A stretch of DNA of 64,000 nucleotides from Pseudo-nitzschia pungens (lineage: Eukaryota; Bacillariophyta; Bacillariophyceae; Bacillariales; Bacillariaceae), in NCBI GenBank assembly GCA_037355855.1, contig CM074761.1, positions 4,793,346 through 4,857,345 of the forward strand, given 5' to 3'. Numbering within the stretch: the stretch's first letter is position 1; the number at the start of each line of letters is the position of its first letter. The notes under the pieces are model-generated. The model was not told the origin of the DNA and ran no database searches. It saw only the letters and a program-made list of their open reading frames with translations. A program made the translations under genes and the position numbers. Below are positions 11,138 to 20,952 of this stretch, piece after piece.

Positions 11138-13885
11138 TTATTTTATAATCAATACATTCTTTCGTTGTATACCTCGTGTGGCTTCTTCGTAACCAGACTC
11201 GGAATCGTCAGCAAACTTGGGATAAACTCTTTTGTACAAGCAAAGGCATACCGTGTCGTGTTGTTTGATAGGGGCATTGAATAGACATTTCATTGTTCCA
11301 TGTTCACCAACGCTCTGCTCGATCTTTCCATTCAACCCATGCTTTGTTGTCAATCCAGCAGGCTTGAACCACTTGACATCCTCTGGATCGCTGAACATAT
11401 ACTTCACAGAAGCAAAGCGTTTATGAACTCGAACTGGATATCCTGTCAAGATAATTCTCTTCACTATGGTCCTATCAGCATCTGCACCGATCATAGAGCC
11501 GAAGGCGACAAGTTCTTTCATTCCATTTGTCGTTCTGAACACGAGGACTGGACATGGTGTGTACGTCACGGGCCCAAATACGCTTGCTGCAAAGAAGCTT
11601 CCTGCTTGAGGCATGTATCGTTCGAATTTGTGTTTGTCACAGTTTAAATTGTTCTGTGAGAAGACAGGCCGTCCTGTCCAGGTCCTCCATCCGCAACGGA
11701 ATGTCAAAACATCCTTGCTTTTCACAGGGACTTCCGACAGTGACACGTCCATGCAATTGGAAAGTCCCATGTGTAAGACTGAAACTTTGTTTTCGTGTGG
11801 TAGCATGGTCGCAGCACATAGCAGAGGATTTGATCCCAGTGTGTTGTAATCTTCAGGTTTGACATTTTCCAATACAATGGTTACATAAGATCCTGTTGGC
11901 ACACAGCCTTCAAGAAATTCTTCGTCCTCGTCTTCGTCGCTATCTGCTTCCATCGCGTCCTGCGGTGGTTTCTCGACATTCTGCTGCGTGTGTAAGAACT
12001 TCCAGTCCGATCTTTCCGCAGTTTTTACAAGGTCTTTCATTTCTCCCATCACATCTCGTTGGGTACTCTTGAAGCTCGAAAAGTGATAGATTGAAGCGTA
12101 CGAATCAGGAAGATTCTCCTTGGGGTCCCAATAAGACTTTTTGAAGCTTTTTAGGTAGCGGTATCGGGCAAAACGATCACGAGCTTTTTCGTCTTCATTC
12201 ACCTGCACTTCGTCAGGAAACTCTTGATGTTCCTCTTGTTGTTTCCTTCTCTCTTCCAAGAGTGCTAAACGTTCTTGTTCTGAAACTTCGTTCGCGTCGT
12301 CAAGATCCATTGTATTGCCGTCAGCTACGGTTGCTGAAGACTTCTTGTTCAACTCTTCTGCAAGTTCACCATGGTCCAAATCACCACCTTCGCCAGCGTC
12401 TAACGCATCTAACCAGGCTGATTGATAATCTGACCATCCAACAGGCCTTGCGAATGCGTCGTCGCCCGCATTCGCCTCGTCAGCGGCGCCATAGTCATCA
12501 TCATCATGAAACGCTTCATCGGCCTCGTCAAAACCGACAAGATTCTGCTCTCCATCAAGAGCATCTGGCGCAGCGAAAAGTTCGAGACTCTCGCGTTTCA
12601 TCGGATCGGAATCTACGACATAACCATCATTGCACTCCGTGAGTTGGTTGCCTGATTTGTTTTTCCTTGTTCCTGGTGCCTTGGTTTCTGTGAGACCTTT
12701 GCAGGAGAATGTTCCGAGATTGGGGACGTGAATGAGAGCGTTGACATCAAACGGGGCTATTCCTCGAACATAACCTGTCAATTTCAGTTCTTGAGACTCA
12801 GGATTATACTCGTGGGTATTAGATAGAATGTATGATCTAGGGAGTTTTGATACCCAATTAGGGGGAGAGGCAGACATCGAGCAAATACTTCTAATCAATG
12901 ACTCGACCAATATTTTCTTCGAATGAGCTTCGGGGTCTACCGTCGAGGGTCCGTCCTGATCCACCATGTTGTCATCATCTTTGTCTTCTTTCAGATTGAT
13001 CTCGATCACCTTGTCGTTGTCAACTCCGAATTCAGTGCTCGCAAATCTGCTCACGTATTTTTTGACGTCCGACTTGCGCTTCAGGTTTGCGCGACGAATA
13101 CTTTTTGCCGACTGCGTTGTCATGTGATCGTCGTCCTCGTCGTCACCGAACCCTGCATCGGCTTTGGTTTTCGCGAGGATGGTTACAACTCGTGGAAGAC
13201 CGTGTGATTTCATAGCGGAGAGAACGCGATCACCGCGTTTACTGATCAAGTGATCGAAATCTTGTGCTGTCGAACTTGTCTTATTGGTTGCGAAGGACTT
13301 GTCGTCAGACCCTCCAATACTCATTCCAACAAAGCTTTCGACTTTCTCTCCGTCAACGTCAATCACAAACATGATCAGGTCGCAGACACGGCAGAGGTCG
13401 AGTGCTGAAAATATAGCGGCATCATCGGGATTTTCAGAGGAATACTGAGAACGAAATGCTGTGGAGTTGGTCAAGATGGTCAGATTCCCGTCTCTCTTGT
13501 GTTTTTCGAACTTTGCCGTGACTGTAGAATCATTTCCGAAGCGAAAGGAACGATCTGCTTGCTGAAGAATCAGGGACCGCAACTTGTCTTCGGTGGCTTC
13601 TTCATCTCCCAAGCTTATGATTCCGATCACTCTTGGTGGTGCTGCAGCACCCCCGATCCCACGTTTTCGTTTGACAAGTTCCTGCCGCTTGGCATTGCGC
13701 TTTTGTTGCTGGAAATGACGACGATCGGCTTTGTTGTGAGCCACAAAACGTTCCTTGAAAGCTGAACGTCGGCCCTCAACCTTTCCTCCAGCTAGCCTTG
13801 AAGCACTTCTCTTGGATGCCCTGTTTCGTTTGTTCCTCTTGTTGGACTGCTTGAGCGGTCCTGAACGATGGTGATGGTTAGGCAT
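11138..13885 (-). CDS. TSR1: Ribosome biogenesis protein TSR1
   Basis: TSR1 is a GTPase-like but GTP-independent factor of cytoplasmic 40S (pre-20S) maturation, paralogous to BMS1. Single exon, 915 residues, somewhat longer than yeast TSR1. The N-terminus is a basic nuclear/nucleolar tract (HHHRSGPLKQSNKRNKRNRA). A BMS1-like G-domain fold follows (PPRVIGIISLGDEEATEDKL) without a canonical GxxxxGKS P-loop, as is normal for TSR1. The AARP2CN region (YILSNTHEYNPESQELKLTG) is near residue 350. An acidic central linker is next, and the conserved C-terminal beta-barrel region (LTFRCGWRTWTGRPVFSQNN, RPVLVFRTTNG-like, GYPVRVHKRFASVKYMF) fills the rest. The intact frame and terminal helix suggest a complete gene. 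It is convergent with the PH-like gene upstream in coordinates. Confidence 0.95.
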   Translation of the reverse strand: MPNHHHRSGPLKQSNKRNKRNRASKRSASRLAGGKVEGRRSAFKERFVAHNKADRRHFQQQKRNAKRQELVKRKRGIGGAAAPPRVIGIISLGDEEATEDKLRSLILQQADRSFRFGNDSTVTAKFEKHKRDGNLTILTNSTAFRSQYSSENPDDAAIFSALDLCRVCDLIMFVIDVDGEKVESFVGMSIGGSDDKSFATNKTSSTAQDFDHLISKRGDRVLSAMKSHGLPRVVTILAKTKADAGFGDDEDDDHMTTQSAKSIRRANLKRKSDVKKYVSRFASTEFGVDNDKVIEINLKEDKDDDNMVDQDGPSTVDPEAHSKKILVESLIRSICSMSASPPNWVSKLPRSYILSNTHEYNPESQELKLTGYVRGIAPFDVNALIHVPNLGTFSCKGLTETKAPGTRKNKSGNQLTECNDGYVVDSDPMKRESLELFAAPDALDGEQNLVGFDEADEAFHDDDDYGAADEANAGDDAFARPVGWSDYQSAWLDALDAGEGGDLDHGELAEELNKKSSATVADGNTMDLDDANEVSEQERLALLEERRKQQEEHQEFPDEVQVNEDEKARDRFARYRYLKSFKKSYWDPKENLPDSYASIYHFSSFKSTQRDVMGEMKDLVKTAERSDWKFLHTQQNVEKPPQDAMEADSDEDEDEEFLEGCVPTGSYVTIVLENVKPEDYNTLGSNPLLCAATMLPHENKVSVLHMGLSNCMDVSLSEVPVKSKDVLTFRCGWRTWTGRPVFSQNNLNCDKHKFERYMPQAGSFFAASVFGPVTYTPCPVLVFRTTNGMKELVAFGSMIGADADRTIVKRIILTGYPVRVHKRFASVKYMFSDPEDVKWFKPAGLTTKHGLNGKIEQSVGEHGTMKCLFNAPIKQHDTVCLCLYKRVYPKFADDSESGYEEATRGIQRKNVLIIK

Positions 13886-15404
13886 CGTTCTCTTGTCGGA
13901 TTCTTTCCGGATTCTGTTTTCCTTTTTGGATGGAAGAAAAGAAAGAGTTCGGTAGTCGCTCTTCAGGAACGATGTCTGGTGTTGGAGGTTGTTCTACGGT
14001 ATGTTGCAACTCCAGCAATTTTCTCTTTCCCAAAACTCGAAATTTGGATCAGGACGGAGTTGAGGAGGACGACAACAAAATCAACCTCAACGATGTTGTT
14101 TTCCCCAAGTGCCTGTTCTTGATCGGTTGGCTACGTATCGCCTTCAGTCTGTCCTTCGACCTAATACGAAGTATATACTACTTCGTACCGGTACTTCCTC
14201 CGTTCCGAAATACGAAGTACCGGAACTGACCACCTAAACCTTACCATAATATCGTGGGTACAGGGAACAACAGCGCGTAAAAAGGCTATCATGATGGCTG
14301 GTAACTTACTAGTACTAGTAGGAGGAATGCTGCTGGCTGGGAGGGAAACTCTTGGCATGGTGTTACAAATGATGCCAACAGTAATCTAGATTCTTGTAGC
14401 TAGTAGTATTACTACTACTAGTACGTAACAGACCACCGTCACCACTCCAGAGCTCAGAAAACTACTAGTAGAGTTCAAGCAGGGAGGGACTCGCATGAAG
14501 GTACTACTACTATGTGACACTGTTGTAGACTGGACCAAGATTGCTCACCACTAGTACTAGTACTACTGCATCCCATATATAGCTAGTAGTACTACTATTG
14601 CACACTGTGAACTGCAGTATCTCTCCCTTAAACTTCTTCGGTGCAGCGGACGAACTCAAAGTGCTACTACTACCAGCACTGCTAGTACTACAGCAGGAGA
14701 CTACTAGTACTACTACTAGTAGTACTAGTACTAGTAATCCTCTGGTGGGCTCGGGCAATGAACGGAACAAAGCATGACAGGACTGTCAGCGATTGGTGGT
14801 TCAGACAGAGAACACAATAGAGCAACACATGCCATCTTGATATTTGTCTTGTTGCCCTAGTACTACTAGCATTTCTACTACTACGGGGCATTTCCATTCT
14901 CATTTGCTGTAGTTATTGCTGGCAACATCGAAAGAATCCCGCCGGTAGTGCTGCTGATTGTTGTGCTGCTGCCAACGAATAGAAGGCACGAGAGGATGAG
15001 CAACGTTCCTGCAGAGAACAATTGAGGATATGCTTCTCTGAGATAAATCATCGAATGGTGATTCAGTGCTCGGTTTCAGAGTGCATCAGCCCTTCAGAAA
15101 CTGATGTTCGAACCAATTTGACATCTCTTTGGTAAGACTTGAAATCTCCAGAAACTGTTCGACTTGAAGTCACAGATAGCATCCTATTCTCATCGAATCT
15201 GGAAGCTCACCTACACAACACTAATTTCGAATCGAGCTGAAAACACTGCTGTCCTCACTGAACAGTCGATGCATGCAAGCCATAGGCATCGTAGTAGTTT
15301 GCTGACGACGCCTTTCGTTCCAGTAAATTGTTTCACAAAATTGTCAACATAGTTCATTCGTTTCTCCCTCTTTCTATACTATAATAATAACTCTGGACTA
15401 AGAT
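13886..15404. other. Intergenic spacer, 1.5 kb, rich in AGT/ACT tracts
   Basis: No supported gene. The open frames 13868-14122 and 13930-14229 begin opposite the TSR1 start and show no family resemblance. From about 14160 to 14910 the DNA is dominated by CTAGTA/TAGTACT words. The last part (15000-15400) is unremarkable and includes the 3' flank of the bL17 gene. Confidence 0.5.
14300..14760. repeat. Degenerate AGT/ACT microsatellite cluster
   Basis: Many short tracts of alternating AGT and ACT words, such as CTAGTAGTACTACTACTA around 14400 and 14700-14735, on both strands and often forming self-complementary blocks around CTAG/GTAC centres. They are imperfect and clustered rather than a single array. 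Confidence 0.7.
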
Positions 15405-16126
15405 TTACACGAGTTCGATAATGGCCATCTTGGCGTTGTCTCCCTGGCGGGCGACGGTTCGCAAAACACGGCAGTATCCTCCGTTGCGGTCGGCGTATCT
15501 GTCGGGGGCGGCCTCGAAGAGAGAGTGGACGAGTTGCTTGTCGTACATCCAGGCCATTGCTTGGCGTCTGGCGTGCAAGTCTCCTCGCTTTCCGAGCTCG
15601 ATCATGTGGTCGACGTGTTTTCGGACGGCGCGGGCGCGAACGAGGGTGGTCTTGATGCGTCCGTGTCGGATGGTTTCTGTGGTGAGGGATCGGAGGAGAG
15701 CCTTTCTCTGGTCGGCGGGCTTTCCGAGCTTCTTGAATCCCTTGCGGTGGGAGATCATATTCAGCTGGGTGCTGGGTGCCGAAGCCCGCTCCGAGAGGCA
15801 GACGGGTTGTCCGGTGAAGGATCCGGCCGGGGCTGGAGAGTGATTCGAGAATCGATCGATAAGAGAATTGCGTTAGTGATTTGGATGGTGGGAAGGGTGC
15901 AAACAGGAGAGAGATAATCTAGAACCCATCAAGCCGTCTCTCCATTCGCTCACGGATGGTTTCTTTGCCTTTAGCGTAAGGGTCACGCTGCTGCCAATTC
16001 CGTCGAGTTTCGACCGCTGCTCTGCCAATTCGTGAACAACTGTCAAGCTATGTCTCCGAACAGCCCACACGTACCAAAAGCGGAGGCCCCAACGAGAAGC
16101 AACAAGAACGAGAGAATTTTCATCAT
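15405..16126 (-). CDS. RPL17: Plastid ribosomal protein bL17 (nuclear encoded)
   Basis: Large-subunit ribosomal protein bL17 of the plastid. Two exons: 16075-16126 and 15405-15832, separated by a 242-nt GTACGT...CCAG intron with phase 1; 160 codons in total. Exon 1 encodes a secretory signal peptide ([17 protein letters not shown]). The join creates ASAFAP, the signature at the signal/transit boundary that directs proteins across the four membranes of a diatom plastid. The mature part is a standard bL17 ([38 protein letters not shown], then [18 protein letters not shown]). A mitochondrial bL17 is excluded by the signal peptide plus ASAF motif. It is divergent from a second plastid-targeted gene starting at 16729. 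Confidence 0.95.
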
Positions 16127-16728
16127 GGTTACAAAGTATTTGACTCAATTCTTTCGATAATGATGTGTGTGGAGATGGTAGTCAAACGAGTATCGTAGTG
16201 TACGAGGAAACGGATCCCGTTTTGGAGTTCTTATTGACGTTCTGAGTATTACGACATCGTTTTTGCTTTCCATTCGTTTGTTGATGGCTCTCGACAGCAA
16301 ACCACGAGGAACCTGCTACGAAAACAAACAGTCAGCGATGTATGTTTGTAGGGTGTAGCCGTGATGTGAATTTGAGAAGTGCGTCAGCGCGCATCCCATG
16401 TTTCTCGAACCATCGAGTTGAAAAATCAGATGTGGAATTCCGTTTTCACGTAGAATTGTGTAGGATTTATTACTTAGAATGGAATTCAGTATGTTAAAAA
16501 TGAAAAACTATCATTCGTGTCTGAACATTTGAGTCGGATAAACAAAACAGACGGCAGTCAGCCATCATCAGTAATCTTATCCCACTCATCATCACCCCGT
16601 GTCTCATCAGGATGTTACCTACCTACTTTTCGTTGGGAAGGCGTAGTCCGTTGACCGAACACTCACCATCAGGCTTCCCATCATCGCATTTGGCTTCGCA
16701 ATAGAACTCTTTACATTCGAACTCCACC
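16127..16728. promoter_or_regulatory. Shared divergent upstream region of two plastid-protein genes
   Basis: 602 bp lie between the start codons of plastid bL17 (minus strand) and the plastid-targeted protein at 16729 (plus strand). No motif was recognised. Co-regulation through a bidirectional promoter is an inference from orientation and the shared targeting of both products. Confidence 0.4.
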
Positions 16729-17313
16729 ATGAAGACTGCTTTCGTGCTATCCACCCTCCTTGTCGGAGCTCAATCCTTCGGTAAGACATCTGTAAAGAAG
16801 ACGCAACAATGTGGTTTCGTTCTGCGGCGGAAGACGGAACAAATTGCGTGAAAATTCACCAAGCCTCTTACGTTGTTCTCTCCTTTACCGAATTGTTTCG
16901 ATAACTCTTGCACCTGTTTGCGCACCGATCAATTGAATTGAATTGAATTGAATCGCATTCAATTCAATTCAATAGCACCCGTTGCCCGAGGACCCGCCTC
17001 CTCCGCCCTCGCCGGAGCCATCCCCGAGGACCAAATGTCCGAGGCCCAGAAGGAAATTAAGGACGTCCAGGCCAAGTGGAGCGAAATCCGACACCTCAGC
17101 CGAGAAGAGGCCAAGGAGCAACTCGAGGGGGATTGGCTCGAAGCCCACACCCGATTCTACGACCAATACGACAGCGACATGGACCGCATGATCGAAATCG
17201 TCACAAAGCTCGAGAAGCAAATCGAACCCCCCCGAGTCCAGAAGAAGACGAAGGGACAAAAGAGACGCGACGCCTACGCCAGAAAATTGGCTCGCTCCGG
17301 TCAGGCCGCTTGA
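16729..17313 (+). CDS. Plastid-targeted small basic coiled-coil protein, unknown function
   Basis: Two exons, 16729-16780 and 16976-17313, with a 195-nt GTAAGA...ATAG intron in phase 1, giving 129 residues. Exon 1 encodes a signal peptide (MKTAFVLSTLLVGAQSF). The join yields QSFAPVARGP, a variant of the ASAFAP plastid-targeting motif. The mature protein is helical and charged: MSEAQKEIKDVQAKWSEIRH, then EEAKEQLEGDWLEAHTRFYD, with a basic Lys/Arg-rich tail (KKTKGQKRRDAYARKLARS) that could bind RNA. No family was recognised. Divergence from plastid bL17 and the basic tail make a plastid-ribosome-associated role conceivable, but that is inference. The intron ends in a perfect inverted repeat abutting the acceptor. 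Confidence 0.82.
16937..16973 (+). repeat. Perfect 17-bp inverted repeat ending at a splice acceptor
   Basis: The left arm ATTGAATTGAATTGAAT (16937-16953), a three-base loop CGC, and the right arm at 16957-16973 are exact reverse complements. The AG acceptor of the plastid-protein intron is at 16974-16975, immediately after the right arm. The arms are built from a TTGAA/TTCAA pentamer repeat. Confidence 0.95.
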
Positions 17314-17563
17314 ATAACAGGAGTTTTTCTATAGTAATTTTTATTGTCGAAGTCCCCCGTGCAAAATTCTGTGGCTCTTTAGTCTCGGTGTCACATGGTT
17401 CTAAATGGCGACGTGCTGCGCGTGCACCTGTTCTGTGACGGACACTACACGTTGTGTGCTGTACTGCATTGTACATCGGAAATGAAACATGCTTTTGAGC
17501 CGTTGTGGGTGCACCAAACTGTTTCGTCTGTAGTTGACTGCCTGTATATTTTCTTCCAAAACA

Positions 17564-18121
17564 TCAGTCCAGTTTGGATCGAGGCAAACCGAGAAAGGAA
17601 TCTAACAATCGTGGCATATCGTTAGGATCGCCTGGTTCGTGCGGAACCGGAACAAAGTCGTCAAAGGATGCCCATGTTTCTTTATCGTGCAGCAGCTTTG
17701 GTTCGGGAACCATGAGCAGGTGATTTCTATCCGCCATGGCCTCGGCCAATTCCGTTTGGTGATTGTCCATGAGATCCGTGTTGATGACAACGATCAGGGT
17801 TTTCTTCATTCTCAAGACCTCCATCACCGTACCGGCACCAGCGTGAGACAAAATCAGATCGGCTCGTTCCATGTCCGCCATCAACGATGGTCGAAAGTCA
17901 TACGCTCGAATCTCCAGGGAAGACGACGACGGAAGCTCGGGTTTTTCGCCCCGACCGTACTGCACGGTGAGGGAGGAAAACCCCCGCCGTTCCATCCATT
18001 CCAAAGCGACCTCGGAGGTTGCGGATGAGACCAGAGCGTCGAATTGCGTCGTGCCGACTGTGACGAAAATGTTCTTTCCTTTCTTCTCGGAGGCCGCCTC
18101 TGATAGCGGAACGTTTGCCAT
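17564..18121 (-). CDS. ALG13: UDP-N-acetylglucosamine transferase catalytic subunit ALG13
   Basis: ALG13 pairs with membrane-bound ALG14 on the cytosolic face of the ER and adds the second GlcNAc to the dolichol-linked oligosaccharide for N-glycosylation. The protein is 185 residues from the ATG at 18121; the frame extends six codons further upstream without an ATG. It has the GT28 C-terminal-type fold: IFVTVGTTQFDALV near residue 15, LILSHAGAGTVMEVL near residue 90 (the UDP-GlcNAc-binding SHAGAGT loop) and TDLMDNHQTELAEAM, which is the classic conserved helix with NHQ. Length matches the short single-domain ALG13 of fungi and algae. Single exon. ALG14 is not in the window. Confidence 0.93.
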   Translation of the reverse strand: MANVPLSEAASEKKGKNIFVTVGTTQFDALVSSATSEVALEWMERRGFSSLTVQYGRGEKPELPSSSSLEIRAYDFRPSLMADMERADLILSHAGAGTVMEVLRMKKTLIVVINTDLMDNHQTELAEAMADRNHLLMVPEPKLLHDKETWASFDDFVPVPHEPGDPNDMPRLLDSFLGLPRSKLD

Positions 18122-18712
18122 GCTCGCACTCTCCAACTTTCATCCACCAGGGGTGTCGCCCTAGATTGTTGCCTTGCGGCACACCCCGGTTTCGCGTATG
18201 CCGAACATAGACGCGTAAAAAATGTGCGCGACCCGCGACGGAATAACTACTACGACTACTTGTACATGTAGTGTACTCGCACTGGCTACGGTATTTCAAT
18301 CAATTACACGTAATCTTTCATAATTGCATAACCTTACCTCATTTTTTCCTATACACCGTGCTTCCTCTTGCCATTTCAAACTTGTCACTAGTAGTAGTAG
18401 CAGAGATGTGCAAGGGATACATCATGATTCTAGTGGTGAAGAGCAATATTGATGTGGTGATGATGGCAACCAATATCAGTCAGAGTGTTCTGCGCAAGGG
18501 AATAAGAAACTACAAGTACAAAGTGTACACGTACAAGTACCACTCCAACGGAAGAAAGGTGAAGGTGGCATCGAACATCAGTTCAGTTCCAGTGTTGTTT
18601 GTTTGCAAGGAAATTAGAAAGTACAAAATTTACGCCGAGGCACGAAAGGCGGGGTTCGAGGTTTTTTTTTTTCTTTCCGCGGCATGAGTGATCGGGCCTC
18701 GTTCTAACGCTA
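18122..18712. other. Intergenic spacer, no gene supported
   Basis: An open frame at 18271-18687 on the plus strand would encode 138 residues rich in Tyr, Lys and Val, but it matches no family, has repetitive TACAAGTA words and ends in a poly-T run. It was not accepted as a gene. The spacer holds the ALG13 upstream side and the Kelch-BTB 3' flank. Confidence 0.5.
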
Positions 18713-20706
18713 CTAAATATCATGCTCTTCGTCGATTCCGAATGGTCCACCGAAGGAATGGCTCGATCTTCGATGCTGTGGGTGCAAGAAGTCCTGGGGC
18801 CCTTGTTGCGAACCAGGACCGCGAAATCCCTGCTGCGGTGACCGATTCTCTTCTTGGGTCGTTGCGCGAGACGTTGGCTGCAAGCAAGTCAATCTGATAA
18901 TGTCCAGGAGCAGTTCCGGTTCCGTCTTGAGGTCGTTCAGTCCGCTCTGGATCGATTTCTTGCTCAGATTTCGCAGAATGAATTCCAGCGCAATCTCCTT
19001 CAGCCCGGGCGCGTTGTGCTGGTGACTCGTCAACAGAATGCCGGTCGCATTGTCTAAGGTTGATTTCGCGACGAATGATGTCTTCGCATTTGGCCTTGAG
19101 TCGTTCCAGCATGAACAATTCACTCGCTATCAGGATGCTTATTCCTAGTTCGGGAGAAACACCGGTCAGAGTGTCCGTGTAAAGGAATTCCATGACCTTC
19201 ACGAACGTTTCGTAGGAAACGTCCGGAATCTCGATTGGCATCTGATTGTTGGAAGATTCACACATGTGACCATTGAAGAACATGGCATGGAAATACTGAG
19301 ACCGAACCCCGAGAACCGCTCTGTGTCCCCGTACTTTTTTGCCTTCGATCAAGAAACACACGTCTGCCGTGTCCGAATCGTTCATCAACCTCCGAAAGTC
19401 CTCCACAAAGGATGAGGGGGGAACGCAAATCGACCTCAACCGTATCTTGTACATGTCGTTCATTACCGAGGTTCCGTTGTACCCCGCAAAGACGTAGAGG
19501 TGATTCTTGTACACCTGCGCAACCAACGAGGATCTTCCGCTCGGTGGATTGCTGTTCGATAGATCGACCTCGGACCAAAAATTGGATCGAAAATCATACG
19601 TGTGCATGTCGGATAGCCTTCGACTGCCCGAGTATCCTCCAAAGGTTATCAGCTTGTTCTCAAAAAGAACACAGGAATGGAAATACCGTGGACTGGGCTT
19701 GTTTCCTCTGTTGGGCATTTGTGTCCAAGTACACGTATCCAAACAGAACGAAAAGAAACTGCGTTTGGCATTGCGTGTGAGACAACCATTGTCTCTCGAC
19801 AAGGGTTCCAGAAGTATCTCTCTGTTGCAATACTTACTCGTCTTTTCGTTCGTTGCCATCGTAACCCCCGTGGAGATAAATGAAACTCTCGTCCTTCGCC
19901 CACGCCGGACAAGATCTTCTGGAAGGCAGGGTTCCGAGCTGTTCGATCTCGGTCCATTTCGAAGACTCAAAGTTGAATATGTACATGTCGTTGAGCCAGT
20001 CCGTGCCGTCGAAGCCTCCCCAGAGGATGAAGTTGTTGTTGTGTGTCACGCTCACGTATCCGAAACGACAGCACGGACGATTCCTCGACGCGCTCCTTCC
20101 GCTCCGATTCGGGTTTTCGATCTCGTCGTTGCGCACCGGAGGTCCCTCCCCCGCCATCGGGACGCGAAGAAGACCCGCACCGATCTCATCGGTGATGTCG
20201 GAGTGCTTGGAATCCGAAGATTCTTGGATGCACGTCCAGCGATTCCTCGTCACGTCAAAACTCCAGAGATCGTTGAGCCAACGATTTCCGTTGTATCCAC
20301 CGAAAAGAATGATCGCTCGGCTAGAACCGGAAACGACGAGACCATTGTTCTCGCGGCATCCCGGTTTCTTGTCTCCGAGGGGCCTGATTTCCTCCCAGGT
20401 AGAAGTCGCAAAGTCGAACGAATAAAAGTCGTCCAGTCTTCCCGATCCCCCGCCGAAGCCTCCGAATATGTAGAGCTTGTGGTTCAGGACCACACTCGCA
20501 GCGCCGCTTCGGGGTGGTGGCACACACAAGTTTTCTTCCTCGTTGTTGCTGTTGTTGTTGTCGTCGTCTTTGCGGAACAAGTAGGGAACCAGCGAACACC
20601 GAAAACGTTCCTGATCGCGATGCACGGACGGGCCGGAAGCCGAATTCGATTGATTCGCGGGCCCCGCACCGAGGCTTTCGGGACCGAAACGGGGCGGGTG
20701 GAACAT
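18713..20706 (-). CDS. Kelch-repeat BTB-BACK protein, two exons, one frame disruption
   Basis: Probable substrate adaptor of a cullin-3 type ubiquitin ligase, inferred from architecture. Exon 1 is 19838-20706; a 79-nt intron (GTAAGT...GCAG) is followed by exon 2, 18713-19758. Kelch blades span about residues 60-420, with repeated FGG and WEEI/W..I elements (LYIFGGFGGGSG, ILFGGYNGNRWLNDLWSFD, ILWGGFDGTDWLNDMYIFN, LHGGYDGNERKDD, LITFGGYSGSRRL, LYVFAGYNGTSVMNDM). A BTB domain follows (DTADVCFLIEGKKVRGHRA). The BACK-like end (APGLKEIALEFILRNLSKKS) is in the +1 frame: one extra base near 19061 (GAA ATC A ACC TTA) separates IIRREI from TLDNATGILL. With it discounted the gene has 638 codons. The C-terminal tail is Gln/Gly-rich. 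Confidence 0.85.
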
Positions 20707-20928
20707 CGCGTTTCTCTCCGTGTGGCGAGCGATTTTGTGGAACTAAAAGCAAACGGTCAATCAATAGATTCTGTCTGTGTTTGTATGGTGAGGAATGGAT
20801 GACACTCGCAGTGTTTCAGGGAGAGGAAAGAATTGTTCCTGACACAGTAGATAGAAACTCGCATGATGCAATTCAAGTAAGGTAACCTTACTACAGTATG
20901 TAGTACGAAGTTCTTCGGAGAAAGTTAC

Positions 20929-20952
20929 TCGTACGAGTAAGGTTAACCTTAC
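20929..20952. repeat. Adjacent perfect palindromes CTCGTACGAG and GTAAGGTTAACCTTAC
   Basis: A 10-bp palindrome overlaps a 16-bp palindrome. Related half-words (GGTAAG, CTTACC, GTAC) recur in most spacers of the window, so this is the cleanest example of a dispersed pattern. Confidence 0.85.

Noticed and set aside
13868..14229. Open frames of 84 and 99 codons near the TSR1 start
   Set aside because: They begin within the TSR1 5' end on the opposite strand and run into microsatellite DNA; no recognisable domain.
18271..18687. 138-codon plus-strand open frame
   Set aside because: Repetitive TACAAGTAC-type composition, no family resemblance, ends in a poly-T run; no splice partner found.
19507..20802. 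431-codon plus-strand frame opposite the Kelch-BTB gene
   Set aside because: Antisense shadow; the minus strand carries clear Kelch repeats and a matching intron.
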